64,000 nt of DNA from Sphingomonas sp. 67-36 (GTDB taxonomy: Bacteria; Pseudomonadota; Alphaproteobacteria; Sphingomonadales; Sphingomonadaceae), in the NCBI GenBank assembly GCA_001897375.1, contig MKSU01000001.1, forward strand, positions 1 to 64,000, written 5' to 3'. Of the stretch, positions 1 through 7,564 are shown in pieces. The notes under the pieces are model-generated. The model saw only the letters and a list, made by a program, of their open reading frames with translations, searched no databases and was not told the DNA's origin. Position numbers and translations under genes: made by a program. Position 1 is the first letter of the stretch, and each line of letters opens with the position of its first letter.

Positions 1-40
1 ATCGCTCAAATTCAGGCTCCTTCGCAGCCGCCTGAATCAT
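1..40 (-). CDS. 5' end of a gene, possibly a Rieske oxygenase paralogue (partial)
   Basis: Only the first 13 codons are inside the window: an ATG at 40 followed by a peptide beginning MIQAAAKEPEF. The ATG overlaps the stop of the upstream enoyl-CoA hydratase fragment as ATGA, which suggests translational coupling. The 18 bases around this start (GATTATGATTCAGGCGGC) are identical to those at the start of the Rieske oxygenase whose ATG is at 7429, and that protein also begins MIQAAA. I infer a related Rieske alpha subunit, but the fragment is too short to show any domain. Confidence 0.35.
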   Translation of the reverse strand, partial: MIQAAAKEPEFER

Positions 41-321
41 AATCCCCACCTCATATCAATGGGTCCTGACCCTAGATAGCCGTCGGACGATTCGGGCATG
101 GCGTGGATCGCCGGCATTTCCTCGATATCGGCACCCGCCGTGAAACAGCCGCCCGATCCGGTGATGATGATCACCCCGACGCGGTCATCCCGGTCCGCAC
201 GATCGACGAGCTGCCCGAGCTGCGCCCACATAGCGGCGGTCAGCGCATTGCGCTTTTCGGGCCGATCGAGAGTGATCGTCGCGATGCCGCCAGCGATCGT
301 CATCTTGATGGGGTCGCTCAC
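37..321 (-). pseudogene. truncated enoyl-CoA hydratase (N-terminal fragment)
   Basis: The first 70 or so residues are a clear crotonase-fold N-terminus: a TITLDRPEKRNAL segment followed by GSGGCFTAGADIEEM, the first oxyanion-hole region. A normal family member has about 260 residues. Here the reading frame runs into about 22 unrelated residues and stops at residue 94, so the second half, including the second oxyanion loop and active-site acids, is missing. The gene follows the CoA-transferase by 25 bases on the same strand and its stop overlaps the next start. I infer an internal deletion that joined the 5' part of this gene to the leader of the next one. Confidence 0.75.
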
Positions 322-346
322 CGGCCGCTCCGTCCGCTACTCACCA

Positions 347-1564
347 CTATTCATCGCCCGCGGGTGCACCGATGATGCCCTCGGTGAGCAGGGCATGCAG
401 CCTTTCCTCGCCGATCCCCACGCTCCTGAGGACATCGAGCGTATGCGTACCGAGCGCCGGCGCTGGCCAAGACGGGCCAGGCGCGCCGCCGCCTTCGTCG
501 CGAACCGGTGTGTTGATGACCTTGAACGCCGTGCCGTCCTGCTCGAGCGTTCGCCACATGTCGCGCGCGATGAACTGGGCGTCGGACATCGTCTGGCTCA
601 GGTCGTTGATCGGCCCGCATGGGATACCCAGCGCACGGAGCGCGCCGAGCCAGTCCTCCCGTCCCCGCGTCAGGAAGCGTGGCGCCAGCGTCGCGTCGAG
701 CAACTCGCGATTGTCGTAGCGGGCGCTTTCCGAGGCAAAGCGCGGATCGTTGAGGAGGTTGGGCGCCTCCAGCAGCAGGCAAAGCTCCCGCCATCGGGTA
801 TGCAATCCGGCGACGTTGATCCAATGTCCGCCGGCGCATTCATAGGCGCGATAAGGCGCAACCAGCCGGTGCGCGCTGCCCAAGGGTCCCGGGACGATCC
901 CCGTGGCCTGATAGTCGGCGGCTTCCCACACCGACCACGCTAACACCGAGTCGGTCAGCGCGACGTCGATCACGGTCCCCTTGCCGGTGGCGCGCGCGCG
1001 CTGCAATGCTGCGAGCATGCCGATCACGGCCCACATGCCGCCGCCCAGGTCGGCGATGGGAAAGCCCGCCTTGACGGGATCCTCGCCCGGCATGCCTGTC
1101 ACGCTCATCAGGCCGCACTGGCCCTGGGCGACCAGATCGACGCCGGGCTCCTCGGCCATCGGTCCGGTCTTGCCGAAGCCCGATATCGAGCAATAAACGA
1201 TATGGGGAAAACGGCGGAGGACGCTATCGCCGTCGAGGTCGTACTTCTTCAGCACGCCGGGACGGAAATTCTCCACCACGATGTCGGCTTCCCCGGTCAT
1301 CTTCTTGACCAGGGCGGACCCTTGCGGATCCTTGATGTCTATCGCGGTGGTATATTTGCCGCAATGGATCATCTGAAACGGGTAGGCGATGCTGTTGGCG
1401 CTGCCCCGAAGGCGCATGAGATCGCTCTGCAGGGGTTCGACTTTGATCATCCTGGCGCCGAGGTCGCTGAGAATGGCGCCTGCATAGGGGCCGACCAATG
1501 CATGGCCGAGCTCGATCACCAGATACGCCTTGTTCGTTGCCGTGGACGAAGCTTCCCGATCCAT
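347..1564 (-). CDS. CaiB/BaiF family III CoA-transferase
   Basis: A 405-residue family III CoA-transferase, the usual length for a one-domain member. It would move CoA between an acyl-CoA donor and a carboxylic acid in the cytoplasm. The N-terminal Rossmann-like part carries GPYAGAILSDLGARMIKVE and VVENFRPGVL. The nucleophilic aspartate is present near residue 143 in the context EPGVDLVAQG. The ATG at 1564 was chosen because an AGGAGG sits six bases upstream; an in-frame ATG at 1582 lacks this. It heads a minus-strand unit with the truncated hydratase, behind the promoter at 1605-1634. The substrate is not recognisable. Confidence 0.92.
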   Translation of the reverse strand: MDREASSTATNKAYLVIELGHALVGPYAGAILSDLGARMIKVEPLQSDLMRLRGSANSIAYPFQMIHCGKYTTAIDIKDPQGSALVKKMTGEADIVVENFRPGVLKKYDLDGDSVLRRFPHIVYCSISGFGKTGPMAEEPGVDLVAQGQCGLMSVTGMPGEDPVKAGFPIADLGGGMWAVIGMLAALQRARATGKGTVIDVALTDSVLAWSVWEAADYQATGIVPGPLGSAHRLVAPYRAYECAGGHWINVAGLHTRWRELCLLLEAPNLLNDPRFASESARYDNRELLDATLAPRFLTRGREDWLGALRALGIPCGPINDLSQTMSDAQFIARDMWRTLEQDGTAFKVINTPVRDEGGGAPGPSWPAPALGTHTLDVLRSVGIGEERLHALLTEGIIGAPAGDE

Positions 1565-1604
1565 TGAAGCCTCCTGCGCCACTGCTCGAACTCTGTCGGA
1601 TAAA

Positions 1605-1634
1605 TTAAATAACGTTGTTGGAATAATGTGTCAA
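1605..1634 (-). promoter_or_regulatory. sigma70-type promoter with shared putative operator
   Basis: On the minus strand there is TTGACA (1634-1629), a 17-base spacer and TATTTA (1611-1606), upstream of the CoA-transferase. The 30-base block matches the promoter at 7453-7482 at 25 positions, including the spacer core AATAACGTTGT. Conservation of the spacer as well as the -35 and -10 boxes suggests a bound regulator. The hexamers and alignment are seen directly; regulation is inferred. Confidence 0.65.
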
Positions 1635-1695
1635 CAACGCCTCGGGCCGGCTCCGCACGAGGGACCCGCTTGCGAAACGCGGGCGAAAGAGCGCG

Positions 1696-2445
1696 TCACT
1701 CGCCGGGCGATCGCGGGGCGGTGCGCAGCCTGTCGAGTGCTGTAATCGTGTCGTCGGTAGTGACCAATTGGGCCAGGTAAAAACCCATCAGCCGTTCGGC
1801 ATCGGCCTGATCTTCGTCGCAGAGCGCGCCCGTGCAGTCGGTGGCCAGGTACTGTCGATAGCCGAGATCGAACCCGCTCGCGACGCTCAGCATGACGCAG
1901 GCGTTGGTCACCACGCCGGCATATATCAGGGTGTCGATGCCGAGACGCTTCAGTATGAAATCGAGATCGGAGCCGGCGAACGCGCCGGAGCCGGTCTTGA
2001 CAATCGACAGGTCCGCTGCCGTAGCGCATACTTCCGGTATCGGTGCACAGGCCGGTGACCCGTCGCGTGCATCTGCCGCGCGCACGAAGGGGCGCAGCGC
2101 CGGCACGATATCGCAAAACGCGGGATGGCGACTGGCGAGCCGCGCGTGAACGATCTGGATCTTCGTGTTTCTCGCAGCCGCCACCAACCGCGCCACGTTT
2201 GGCAAGACGACCCTTTCGCAGCGTTCGACGATGTAATCCGCTCTCTTTGCGGAATGCTGTCGGATCGACTGTATCGATGGACCGTCCGGCGCCACTTGCC
2301 AGTCGATCAGGTCGATTAGCACGACGGCAGTTCGTTCGGGCACGACGCCGAACCACGCGTCATCGGCGCGATATTGCGGGGCATTGTACCAATGGTCTTG
2401 CTGTGTTTCGGGCAGCGCCCTTATGGGTTGATTGAGTACGGGCAT
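1696..2445 (-). CDS. isochorismatase-like cysteine hydrolase
   Basis: A 249-residue member of the isochorismatase/nicotinamidase superfamily. The three catalytic residues are visible: Asp in AVVLIDLIDW near residue 45, Lys in SIVKTGSGAF near 150, and Cys in VVTNACVMLS near 183, preceded by the family's cis-peptide region. Such enzymes hydrolyse amides, carbamoyl groups or a vinyl ether; the substrate here is unknown. The ATG at 2445 was chosen because AAAGGAG lies just upstream. An earlier in-frame ATG at 2478 lacks that support. It is divergent from a TetR gene starting 256 bases away. Confidence 0.9.
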   Translation of the reverse strand: MPVLNQPIRALPETQQDHWYNAPQYRADDAWFGVVPERTAVVLIDLIDWQVAPDGPSIQSIRQHSAKRADYIVERCERVVLPNVARLVAAARNTKIQIVHARLASRHPAFCDIVPALRPFVRAADARDGSPACAPIPEVCATAADLSIVKTGSGAFAGSDLDFILKRLGIDTLIYAGVVTNACVMLSVASGFDLGYRQYLATDCTGALCDEDQADAERLMGFYLAQLVTTDDTITALDRLRTAPRSPGE

Positions 2446-2701
2446 TGTTGCTCCTTTCCCCGATCCGGCAAGAGACATGCATGATTAGCTGACGATTCCC
2501 GGGCGCTAGCCACCGGCTGACCGCAGCGACGAGCCATCGTCCGCCGCGGCCACGAGGCGGACACGAAGCTCGGCCCGCGGGGCCGGGCGAAATGCGGCGA
2601 TCGGGCGACGGGACCTGGCAGCTGCATCGGCGCTGCGGAGCCACGCTCTTGTCATTTTCTGCGCGCACTGCGAAGCTACCACTATAGTCCAGGGAGATTA
2701 T

Positions 2702-3268
2702 ATGGCCCGGCCAAAGACTATTCATATCGATCGGAAAAAAGTGATCGATGAGACCATCAAAATATTGGAACATCATGGTCTCGAGGGGTTCAATTTGCGC
2801 AAGTTGGCGCACAATCTCGCTGCGCATCCATCGTCGGTGTACCATTATTTCGACGGCCGGGCGTCTATACTCAGCGCGGCTGCCGGCCACGTTCTTCGCG
2901 AAATCGAAGTGCCCCAGCCGAATGACGACTGGCAGGAATGGGCGGTCGACGTCACCATGAACTATTGGAAGACCCTGGCGAGAAGGCCATTTGTGATTCC
3001 TATATTGCTCGCCGGTTATGAGCCCGCCACCGAAGTCCGGGCCCGGCTCGGCGCGATGATGGACGGGGTCGGGATCGATCCCGACCGGCAGGTCGAGATC
3101 AATCGCGCGGTCGAAGCGTGCGTGTTCGGGTTCGTGATGGAATATGCCGCCAAGGGCGCGGGCGACGCGCGCGCGGCGGAGGTCAAATCCGACCAGACCG
3201 CGGCCATGTTGCGCAAGATCCTGACCTTCATCTTTGCCGGACTGCCTGATCTCAATGCTGCCGGCTAG
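2702..3268 (+). CDS. TetR/AcrR-family transcriptional regulator
   Basis: A 188-residue one-component repressor. Residues 8-55 form the helix-turn-helix: a helix with KVIDETIKILEHHGLEGFNLRKLA followed by the recognition segment HPSSVYHYFDGRASIL. The C-terminal half is an alpha-helical ligand-binding domain without a recognised subgroup. GGGAG precedes the ATG. It diverges from the isochorismatase-like gene and its last codons overlap the end of the convergent APH gene by four bases. The target is probably one of these neighbours, inferred only from position. Confidence 0.92.
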   Translation: MARPKTIHIDRKKVIDETIKILEHHGLEGFNLRKLAHNLAAHPSSVYHYFDGRASILSAAAGHVLREIEVPQPNDDWQEWAVDVTMNYWKTLARRPFVIPILLAGYEPATEVRARLGAMMDGVGIDPDRQVEINRAVEACVFGFVMEYAAKGAGDARAAEVKSDQTAAMLRKILTFIFAGLPDLNAAG

Positions 3269-4248
3269 AGCCGGACCGGTATCGGTGGGAACCCCATCTC
3301 GTCGAGCAATGCGGTGTCGCCCTGCGCCCAGCGCAGCGATGCTTCCACGCGCTTGAGTGGTGCCGCGAAGATGGCCTCGTTCACCGGGCTGGCCGTGGCC
3401 CTGAACAGTTCCGCGAGCATCGCCGCCTTGCAGAATTGGGCAAACCGGAAATATTCGATCCCGCCGGCATCATAGGATTGGCCGGAGGCCGCGATGTAGG
3501 GCCGGTACCAATCGAGGATATCGCCGCCGCCGCCCCGGATATAGGTCCGGAAGTAGATAGCGGCGAGATCTTCCATCGGGTCGCCGGGATGGGCCATTTC
3601 CCAGTCGATCAGCGCTATGAAACGATCGCCGTCGAACATGAAGTTGCCGGGACCGGCATCGCCATGGACGAGCACGCGTTTCGATGGCGCTCCGGGCTTG
3701 TTCGCCCGGAGCCAGTCGATCCCGGCGTCGATGATCGAATTCGGCCGGCAATGCTGCCGGTAGGGCGCGAGATATTCGTCCAGGTCGCCCGGCAAGCCTG
3801 CCGGCCCGTCGGTCGCGGATGTGGGAACGGCGCTGTCGGTGGCGTGAAGCCGGGCCAAGCAGGCGGCAAAGCTGCGCGTCAACGCGGGCTTGGCCGTGCC
3901 GGCCTCGTTAAAATCCGCGATGCCGCCGCATTTCTCCATGATCAGCGAAGCGCCGTCGTCGCTGATCGCGAAAATCTCCGGGACCGCCAGTCCGGATTTG
4001 AACAGCGCGTCGATCAACCGGCCTTCATGGGTAATGCTTTTTGTCGTGATCAGCGAGAAGGGCCCGTTCCCGTCATCGTGCCGGACGATATAGTCCTTCG
4101 ACTTGCCGGCGCGGTCGATCACCTCGGCCGTCCAGATCATGCGCGAAAAGCCGATGCTGTCCCGCTTGTGCTCCATCTTGCTGACGGCGACGCCCATCGC
4201 ATTCTCGACGAACGCGATCAGGGTCTGGCGAATGCTGTCGATGTCCAT
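3265..4248 (-). CDS. APH-fold phosphotransferase family protein
   Basis: A 327-residue aminoglycoside-phosphotransferase/choline-kinase-fold protein. The catalytic loop is intact: His195-Gly-Asp197 in LVHGDAGPGNF with Asn202, and the metal-binding Asp215 in ALIDWEMAHPGDPMEDLA. The AGGGGAG upstream of the ATG at 4248 supports this start over a longer one at 4338. In catabolic clusters such proteins are unlikely to be antibiotic-resistance enzymes; homologous domains in ACAD10 and ACAD11 phosphorylate hydroxyacyl-CoA. A similar role here is inference. The gene follows an enoyl-CoA hydratase on the same strand and resembles the APH gene at 43477. Confidence 0.9.
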   Translation of the reverse strand: MDIDSIRQTLIAFVENAMGVAVSKMEHKRDSIGFSRMIWTAEVIDRAGKSKDYIVRHDDGNGPFSLITTKSITHEGRLIDALFKSGLAVPEIFAISDDGASLIMEKCGGIADFNEAGTAKPALTRSFAACLARLHATDSAVPTSATDGPAGLPGDLDEYLAPYRQHCRPNSIIDAGIDWLRANKPGAPSKRVLVHGDAGPGNFMFDGDRFIALIDWEMAHPGDPMEDLAAIYFRTYIRGGGGDILDWYRPYIAASGQSYDAGGIEYFRFAQFCKAAMLAELFRATASPVNEAIFAAPLKRVEASLRWAQGDTALLDEMGFPPIPVRL

Positions 4249-4334
4249 GCGGCTCCCCTGCAAGTCGGATTTCGAAGGTATGATCCGACTTGGGGTCGTC
4301 AGCGATCTGTCCCTGGTCATGGCGTGCCGGCCGG

Positions 4335-5120
4335 TCATCCGGCGGCATCCTGTTGTTCACCGCGGCCGTCGGCGGCCAGGAATTCTTCGAAAATCCCGCC
4401 GCCGCGGTAGCGCGATGGCGCCGCGATCATCATGACCTGTTCGGCGTGATATTGCGCTTCCAGTCCCTTGCCGATGCTGGCCGTCAGGAGCGCTTTCACC
4501 GATAGAGCGCCCTGTGGCGGGTTCGCCGCCACCGATTCCGCTAGCTCGATCGCCTTGGCGATGACCTGATCCTCGGGCACCAGGTGATTGAGCAGCCCGA
4601 TCCTGAGACATTCCTGGGCATCGACCGCGCGGCCGGTCAGCAGGATTTCCTTCGCCATCGGCATGCCGACGATCGCTGGCAACGTCCAGGTGGCGTTCGC
4701 CGAGCCATAACGAGTAGCGGTTACGCGGAAATTGGTCGCCGGCCCGCCGATGCGAATGTCCGAAGCGGCGGCGATCAGCGCGCCGACGCCGTGCGCGACG
4801 CCATTGATCGCGCAGATCACCACCTTGGGATGCGTCGCGATCTCCCATAGCAGGGGATCGCGTTCGACGATCGACGCGATTATCGTCTTTCGATCGAAAT
4901 CAGCCATCTCATGGATGTCGTACCCCGCCGAGAAAGCGGCGACTCCCGCGCCGCATAGGATGACGGTCCGGATCGTGTCGTCGTCGCCCGCCATCGCCAT
5001 CACTTCGCGCAGGCGCGCGCTTGTAGGGAGGTCGACGGCATTGAGCTTTTCAGGCCGGTTGATCGTCACCTGAAGTGCGCCGGATGGCAGGCGGTCCAGA
5101 AGGACGGCAGCGTCGGTCAT
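4335..5120 (-). CDS. enoyl-CoA hydratase/isomerase family protein
   Basis: A 261-residue crotonase-fold protein. The first oxyanion region is AAFSAGYDIHEMADF and the second is AINGVAHGVGALIAAASDIRIG. Where hydratases usually have a P-E-x-x-x-G segment, this one reads TRYGSANATWTLPAI, so at least one catalytic glutamate seems to be absent; it may be an isomerase, hydrolase or another crotonase-fold enzyme. The ATG at 5120 follows a weak GGGA. It sits between the DUF7064-type gene and the APH gene, all on the minus strand. Confidence 0.88.
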   Translation of the reverse strand: MTDAAVLLDRLPSGALQVTINRPEKLNAVDLPTSARLREVMAMAGDDDTIRTVILCGAGVAAFSAGYDIHEMADFDRKTIIASIVERDPLLWEIATHPKVVICAINGVAHGVGALIAAASDIRIGGPATNFRVTATRYGSANATWTLPAIVGMPMAKEILLTGRAVDAQECLRIGLLNHLVPEDQVIAKAIELAESVAANPPQGALSVKALLTASIGKGLEAQYHAEQVMMIAAPSRYRGGGIFEEFLAADGRGEQQDAAG

Positions 5121-5182
5121 GCAGTTATTCCCGATGTCATTGTCATTATATCTCAGGCGCGACGCCGGCGTTCCGCGGAACG

Positions 5183-6145
5183 TTAGATCGGCGTCTGGCC
5201 TGCCAGGCCGAGCGTCGCCACTTCCCAGTCGGGCGGCCCCTTGAAGTTGTTGCTGCATTCCAGGATGCCGCGCCCGACGCGGCCGCCGCATTCGAACACC
5301 GCCGTGCCGTGCGTCAGGAACGAATCGTGGAACGGATAGACGCTGCATGGCGCGACGACCTTTCCGCGGACGCGGTAGCACCGTCCTTCGACGTCCCACA
5401 CCTCCGCTTCGCACCCTTCCGGACTGTAGCTGTCGTCGCCGACCGTCATGTGAATCCGCGTCCGGGAACTGGCATTCACGACGCGTCCATCCCGCAGGAT
5501 ATAGCTGGCCTTCACCATCGAGCCCTGCTCGGTCATGTTCTGCAGGATCATGATGCAGAAGTCGGGACCGAACGACGCGACCAGCCACCGCGTGCCGAGC
5601 GGAATGCCCGTCCTCGGGCCCCAGGAATGATCCATGAAGCCGTCGCCCCACAGCTCGATCCGGCGACCCTCGAATTCCCCCGTCACGGTCGCGCGGCCCA
5701 TCGTGTTGTAATGGCCCTTGGCGAGCACGCTGCCGGAGCCCGGCGTGGAGAGGGTGTGCATCATCGGCGGCACGAACGGCCGCCAGTCGAGCGTCAGGCT
5801 GAGGTCGGGGCGGGTGACCGTGACCTGATACCGTTCGAGCGGATCGATCGTGCTCACCGCGACGTCGCCGATGGTGATGCCGGTAATGTGCCCGGCGGGC
5901 AGCGGCACTCCCCACAGCATGCGCCGGTCGACCATGCGGCCGTCGAGCGCCGTCCAGGTGTAGATGCTCGCGGTCTTGCGATTGGGATGCATGCCGAGCC
6001 GGTAGAAACCGCCCGATGCCGAGTCCGCGTCATGCCAGGTGAATAGCGAACTCTCCTGCCAATTCTCTTCCGGTCCGGGCGCGTGGTTGTCGTTGTCGAT
6101 CGCCAAGGCGAACTTGGGGACAGCCGCAATATCGTGACTCATCAT
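5183..6145 (-). CDS. DUF7064-type protein with DHSWG motif
   Basis: A 320-residue protein of unknown function, first of three paralogues in this window. It shares with the others an N-terminal NWQESSLF block, GHYNTMGRATVTGEFEG in the middle, and DGFMDHSWGPR at 168-178. The DHSWG motif and overall length recall the AttH/CrtC-like, lipocalin-related carotenoid hydratase family; I name that as a possible relationship, not an assignment. There is no signal peptide or membrane segment, so it is probably cytoplasmic. It is the most divergent of the three: after DHSWG it has GIPLGTRW where the others have NHFPASKW. It lies 45 bases downstream of the Rieske gene. Confidence 0.85.
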   Translation of the reverse strand: MMSHDIAAVPKFALAIDNDNHAPGPEENWQESSLFTWHDADSASGGFYRLGMHPNRKTASIYTWTALDGRMVDRRMLWGVPLPAGHITGITIGDVAVSTIDPLERYQVTVTRPDLSLTLDWRPFVPPMMHTLSTPGSGSVLAKGHYNTMGRATVTGEFEGRRIELWGDGFMDHSWGPRTGIPLGTRWLVASFGPDFCIMILQNMTEQGSMVKASYILRDGRVVNASSRTRIHMTVGDDSYSPEGCEAEVWDVEGRCYRVRGKVVAPCSVYPFHDSFLTHGTAVFECGGRVGRGILECSNNFKGPPDWEVATLGLAGQTPI

Positions 6146-6190
6146 TTTCTCTCGCGCCCAGTGTTCTGATCAACGGTATCAGGGAAGTCG

Positions 6191-7429
6191 TCAGGTCTCG
6201 CCCAGGTCCTTCGCAAGCTGGCGATGGATATGCTGCGCGGGAATTTCGCCGCGGCCGTACAGGAAATCCGGGCCGATCGCGGTCAAGGCATTTTCCTGGA
6301 TATATTCTTCCATCGGCCAGTCTTCTTCTAGAAGCGCCGGGCCGAGCAGATTCCAGCTCTTCTCCAGCCGGGCGATCGCCGCCGCGTCGGCATCCGCGGA
6401 CGTCAGGAACCGGATATCGACATCGCAGCGCGCCGGGTTCGACGCGTCGGGCCAGACGGTCCAGAATTCGAGATGGTCGGGCGCGGTGATGATCCAGGAA
6501 TTGGGATAAAGCAGCAAGTTGGTCGCGAAATAGCGGCGCGGGTCGGACATGGTCTCCCCCGCCTTGATCTTTTCCAGCAGCCGGGTGCGCGCATTGATCA
6601 ATTGCCCGTGCCGTCCGTAATCGAGCCAGACCGTCGCCTTGCTGTGGATGATCTTGGCGACGGTGTCGGGATGCAGAAACGGCGGGTGCAGCACGTCGAA
6701 GACGCCATCGAGAACGAGCTTCCAGTTGATCGGCAGCGAGAAGGTCCTCTGCAGGCCGACCACCGACCCGGCGAGCTTCAGCGCGTCGAGCTGGCGGTCG
6801 ACCTCATCGCCGAGATACGCCGCCATATCCGGCGGGGTCGTGCTGGACAGGTCGACCCACAGGAAGTTGTGTCGCTCGGCAACGCCGAATTCGGTCAGCG
6901 CCTTCTGGTCGGCGCACACCTCGCCATAAGCGCGCCGGAACGGCACCGATCGCAATGCACCGGTGCGATCGAAGCCCCAGCCGTGATATTTGCACATGAA
7001 CCCGCGCGCGTTGCCGCAGCTTTCGAGCTCGACCTTGCCGCCGCGGTGCGGGCACCGGTTGAGATAGGCCCGCGCGCTCATATCGTTCTGCCGGACGACC
7101 AGGAGCTGCGAATCCATCACCTTGCGCGTGAAGAAATCGCCCGGCTTGGGAATTTCGGTCGACAGCCCGACGATCAGCGGGAGCGTCCGGAAAAGCGCGC
7201 ACTCGCGCGCCGCGCGATCGCGGCTGGTAAAATTCTCGAGCGGGACGCGCAGATCGTCCTCGGCTAGATCCGTCGTACCGTTCGTCAGGTGATCGATCAT
7301 GCGCTGGACGTCATGTTGTTCCAGCCCCGACGCGATTTCGGCCTGATCGGCAATCACAGTCACCGCGAATCCTCCCTGTACCCATTTGATCGCGGGCAGT
7401 TGCCGCGCGCCGGCCGCCGCCTGAATCAT
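6191..7429 (-). CDS. Rieske [2Fe-2S] oxygenase alpha subunit
   Basis: A 412-residue aromatic-ring-hydroxylase-type oxygenase. The Rieske centre is complete: Cys126-x-His128 and Cys146-x2-His149. The mononuclear iron site is visible as GVFDVLHPPFLH with His248 and His253, and a candidate Asp ligand lies in LLEEDWPMEEY near the C-terminus. No ferredoxin or reductase gene is nearby, so electrons must come from elsewhere. The ATG at 7429 is preferred over an in-frame TTG at 7435. No good Shine-Dalgarno is present, and the promoter's -10 box lies only about 25 bases upstream, so the leader is very short. Confidence 0.92.
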   Translation of the reverse strand: MIQAAAGARQLPAIKWVQGGFAVTVIADQAEIASGLEQHDVQRMIDHLTNGTTDLAEDDLRVPLENFTSRDRAARECALFRTLPLIVGLSTEIPKPGDFFTRKVMDSQLLVVRQNDMSARAYLNRCPHRGGKVELESCGNARGFMCKYHGWGFDRTGALRSVPFRRAYGEVCADQKALTEFGVAERHNFLWVDLSSTTPPDMAAYLGDEVDRQLDALKLAGSVVGLQRTFSLPINWKLVLDGVFDVLHPPFLHPDTVAKIIHSKATVWLDYGRHGQLINARTRLLEKIKAGETMSDPRRYFATNLLLYPNSWIITAPDHLEFWTVWPDASNPARCDVDIRFLTSADADAAAIARLEKSWNLLGPALLEEDWPMEEYIQENALTAIGPDFLYGRGEIPAQHIHRQLAKDLGET

Positions 7430-7452
7430 AATCAAACTAAGTTGGATGTTGA

Positions 7453-7482
7453 TTTAATAACGTTGTAGGATTAACGAGTCAA
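7453..7482 (-). promoter_or_regulatory. sigma70-type promoter, twin of the one at 1605
   Basis: The minus strand carries TTGACT (7482-7477), a 17-base spacer and TATTAA (7459-7454) just upstream of the Rieske gene. The block matches 1605-1634 at 25 of 30 positions with identical spacing, and the shared core AATAACGTTGT lies in the spacer. This suggests that the CoA-transferase and Rieske/DUF7064 units answer to the same regulator, perhaps one of the TetR proteins in this window. Confidence 0.65.
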
Positions 7483-7564
7483 TCGAAGCGAACTACCCGG
7501 CGGGATCGCGCTTTTTGGGCGATGACGATGCGACAAGGGCAGGGCTTTTTGGGAGGCCTGAAGC

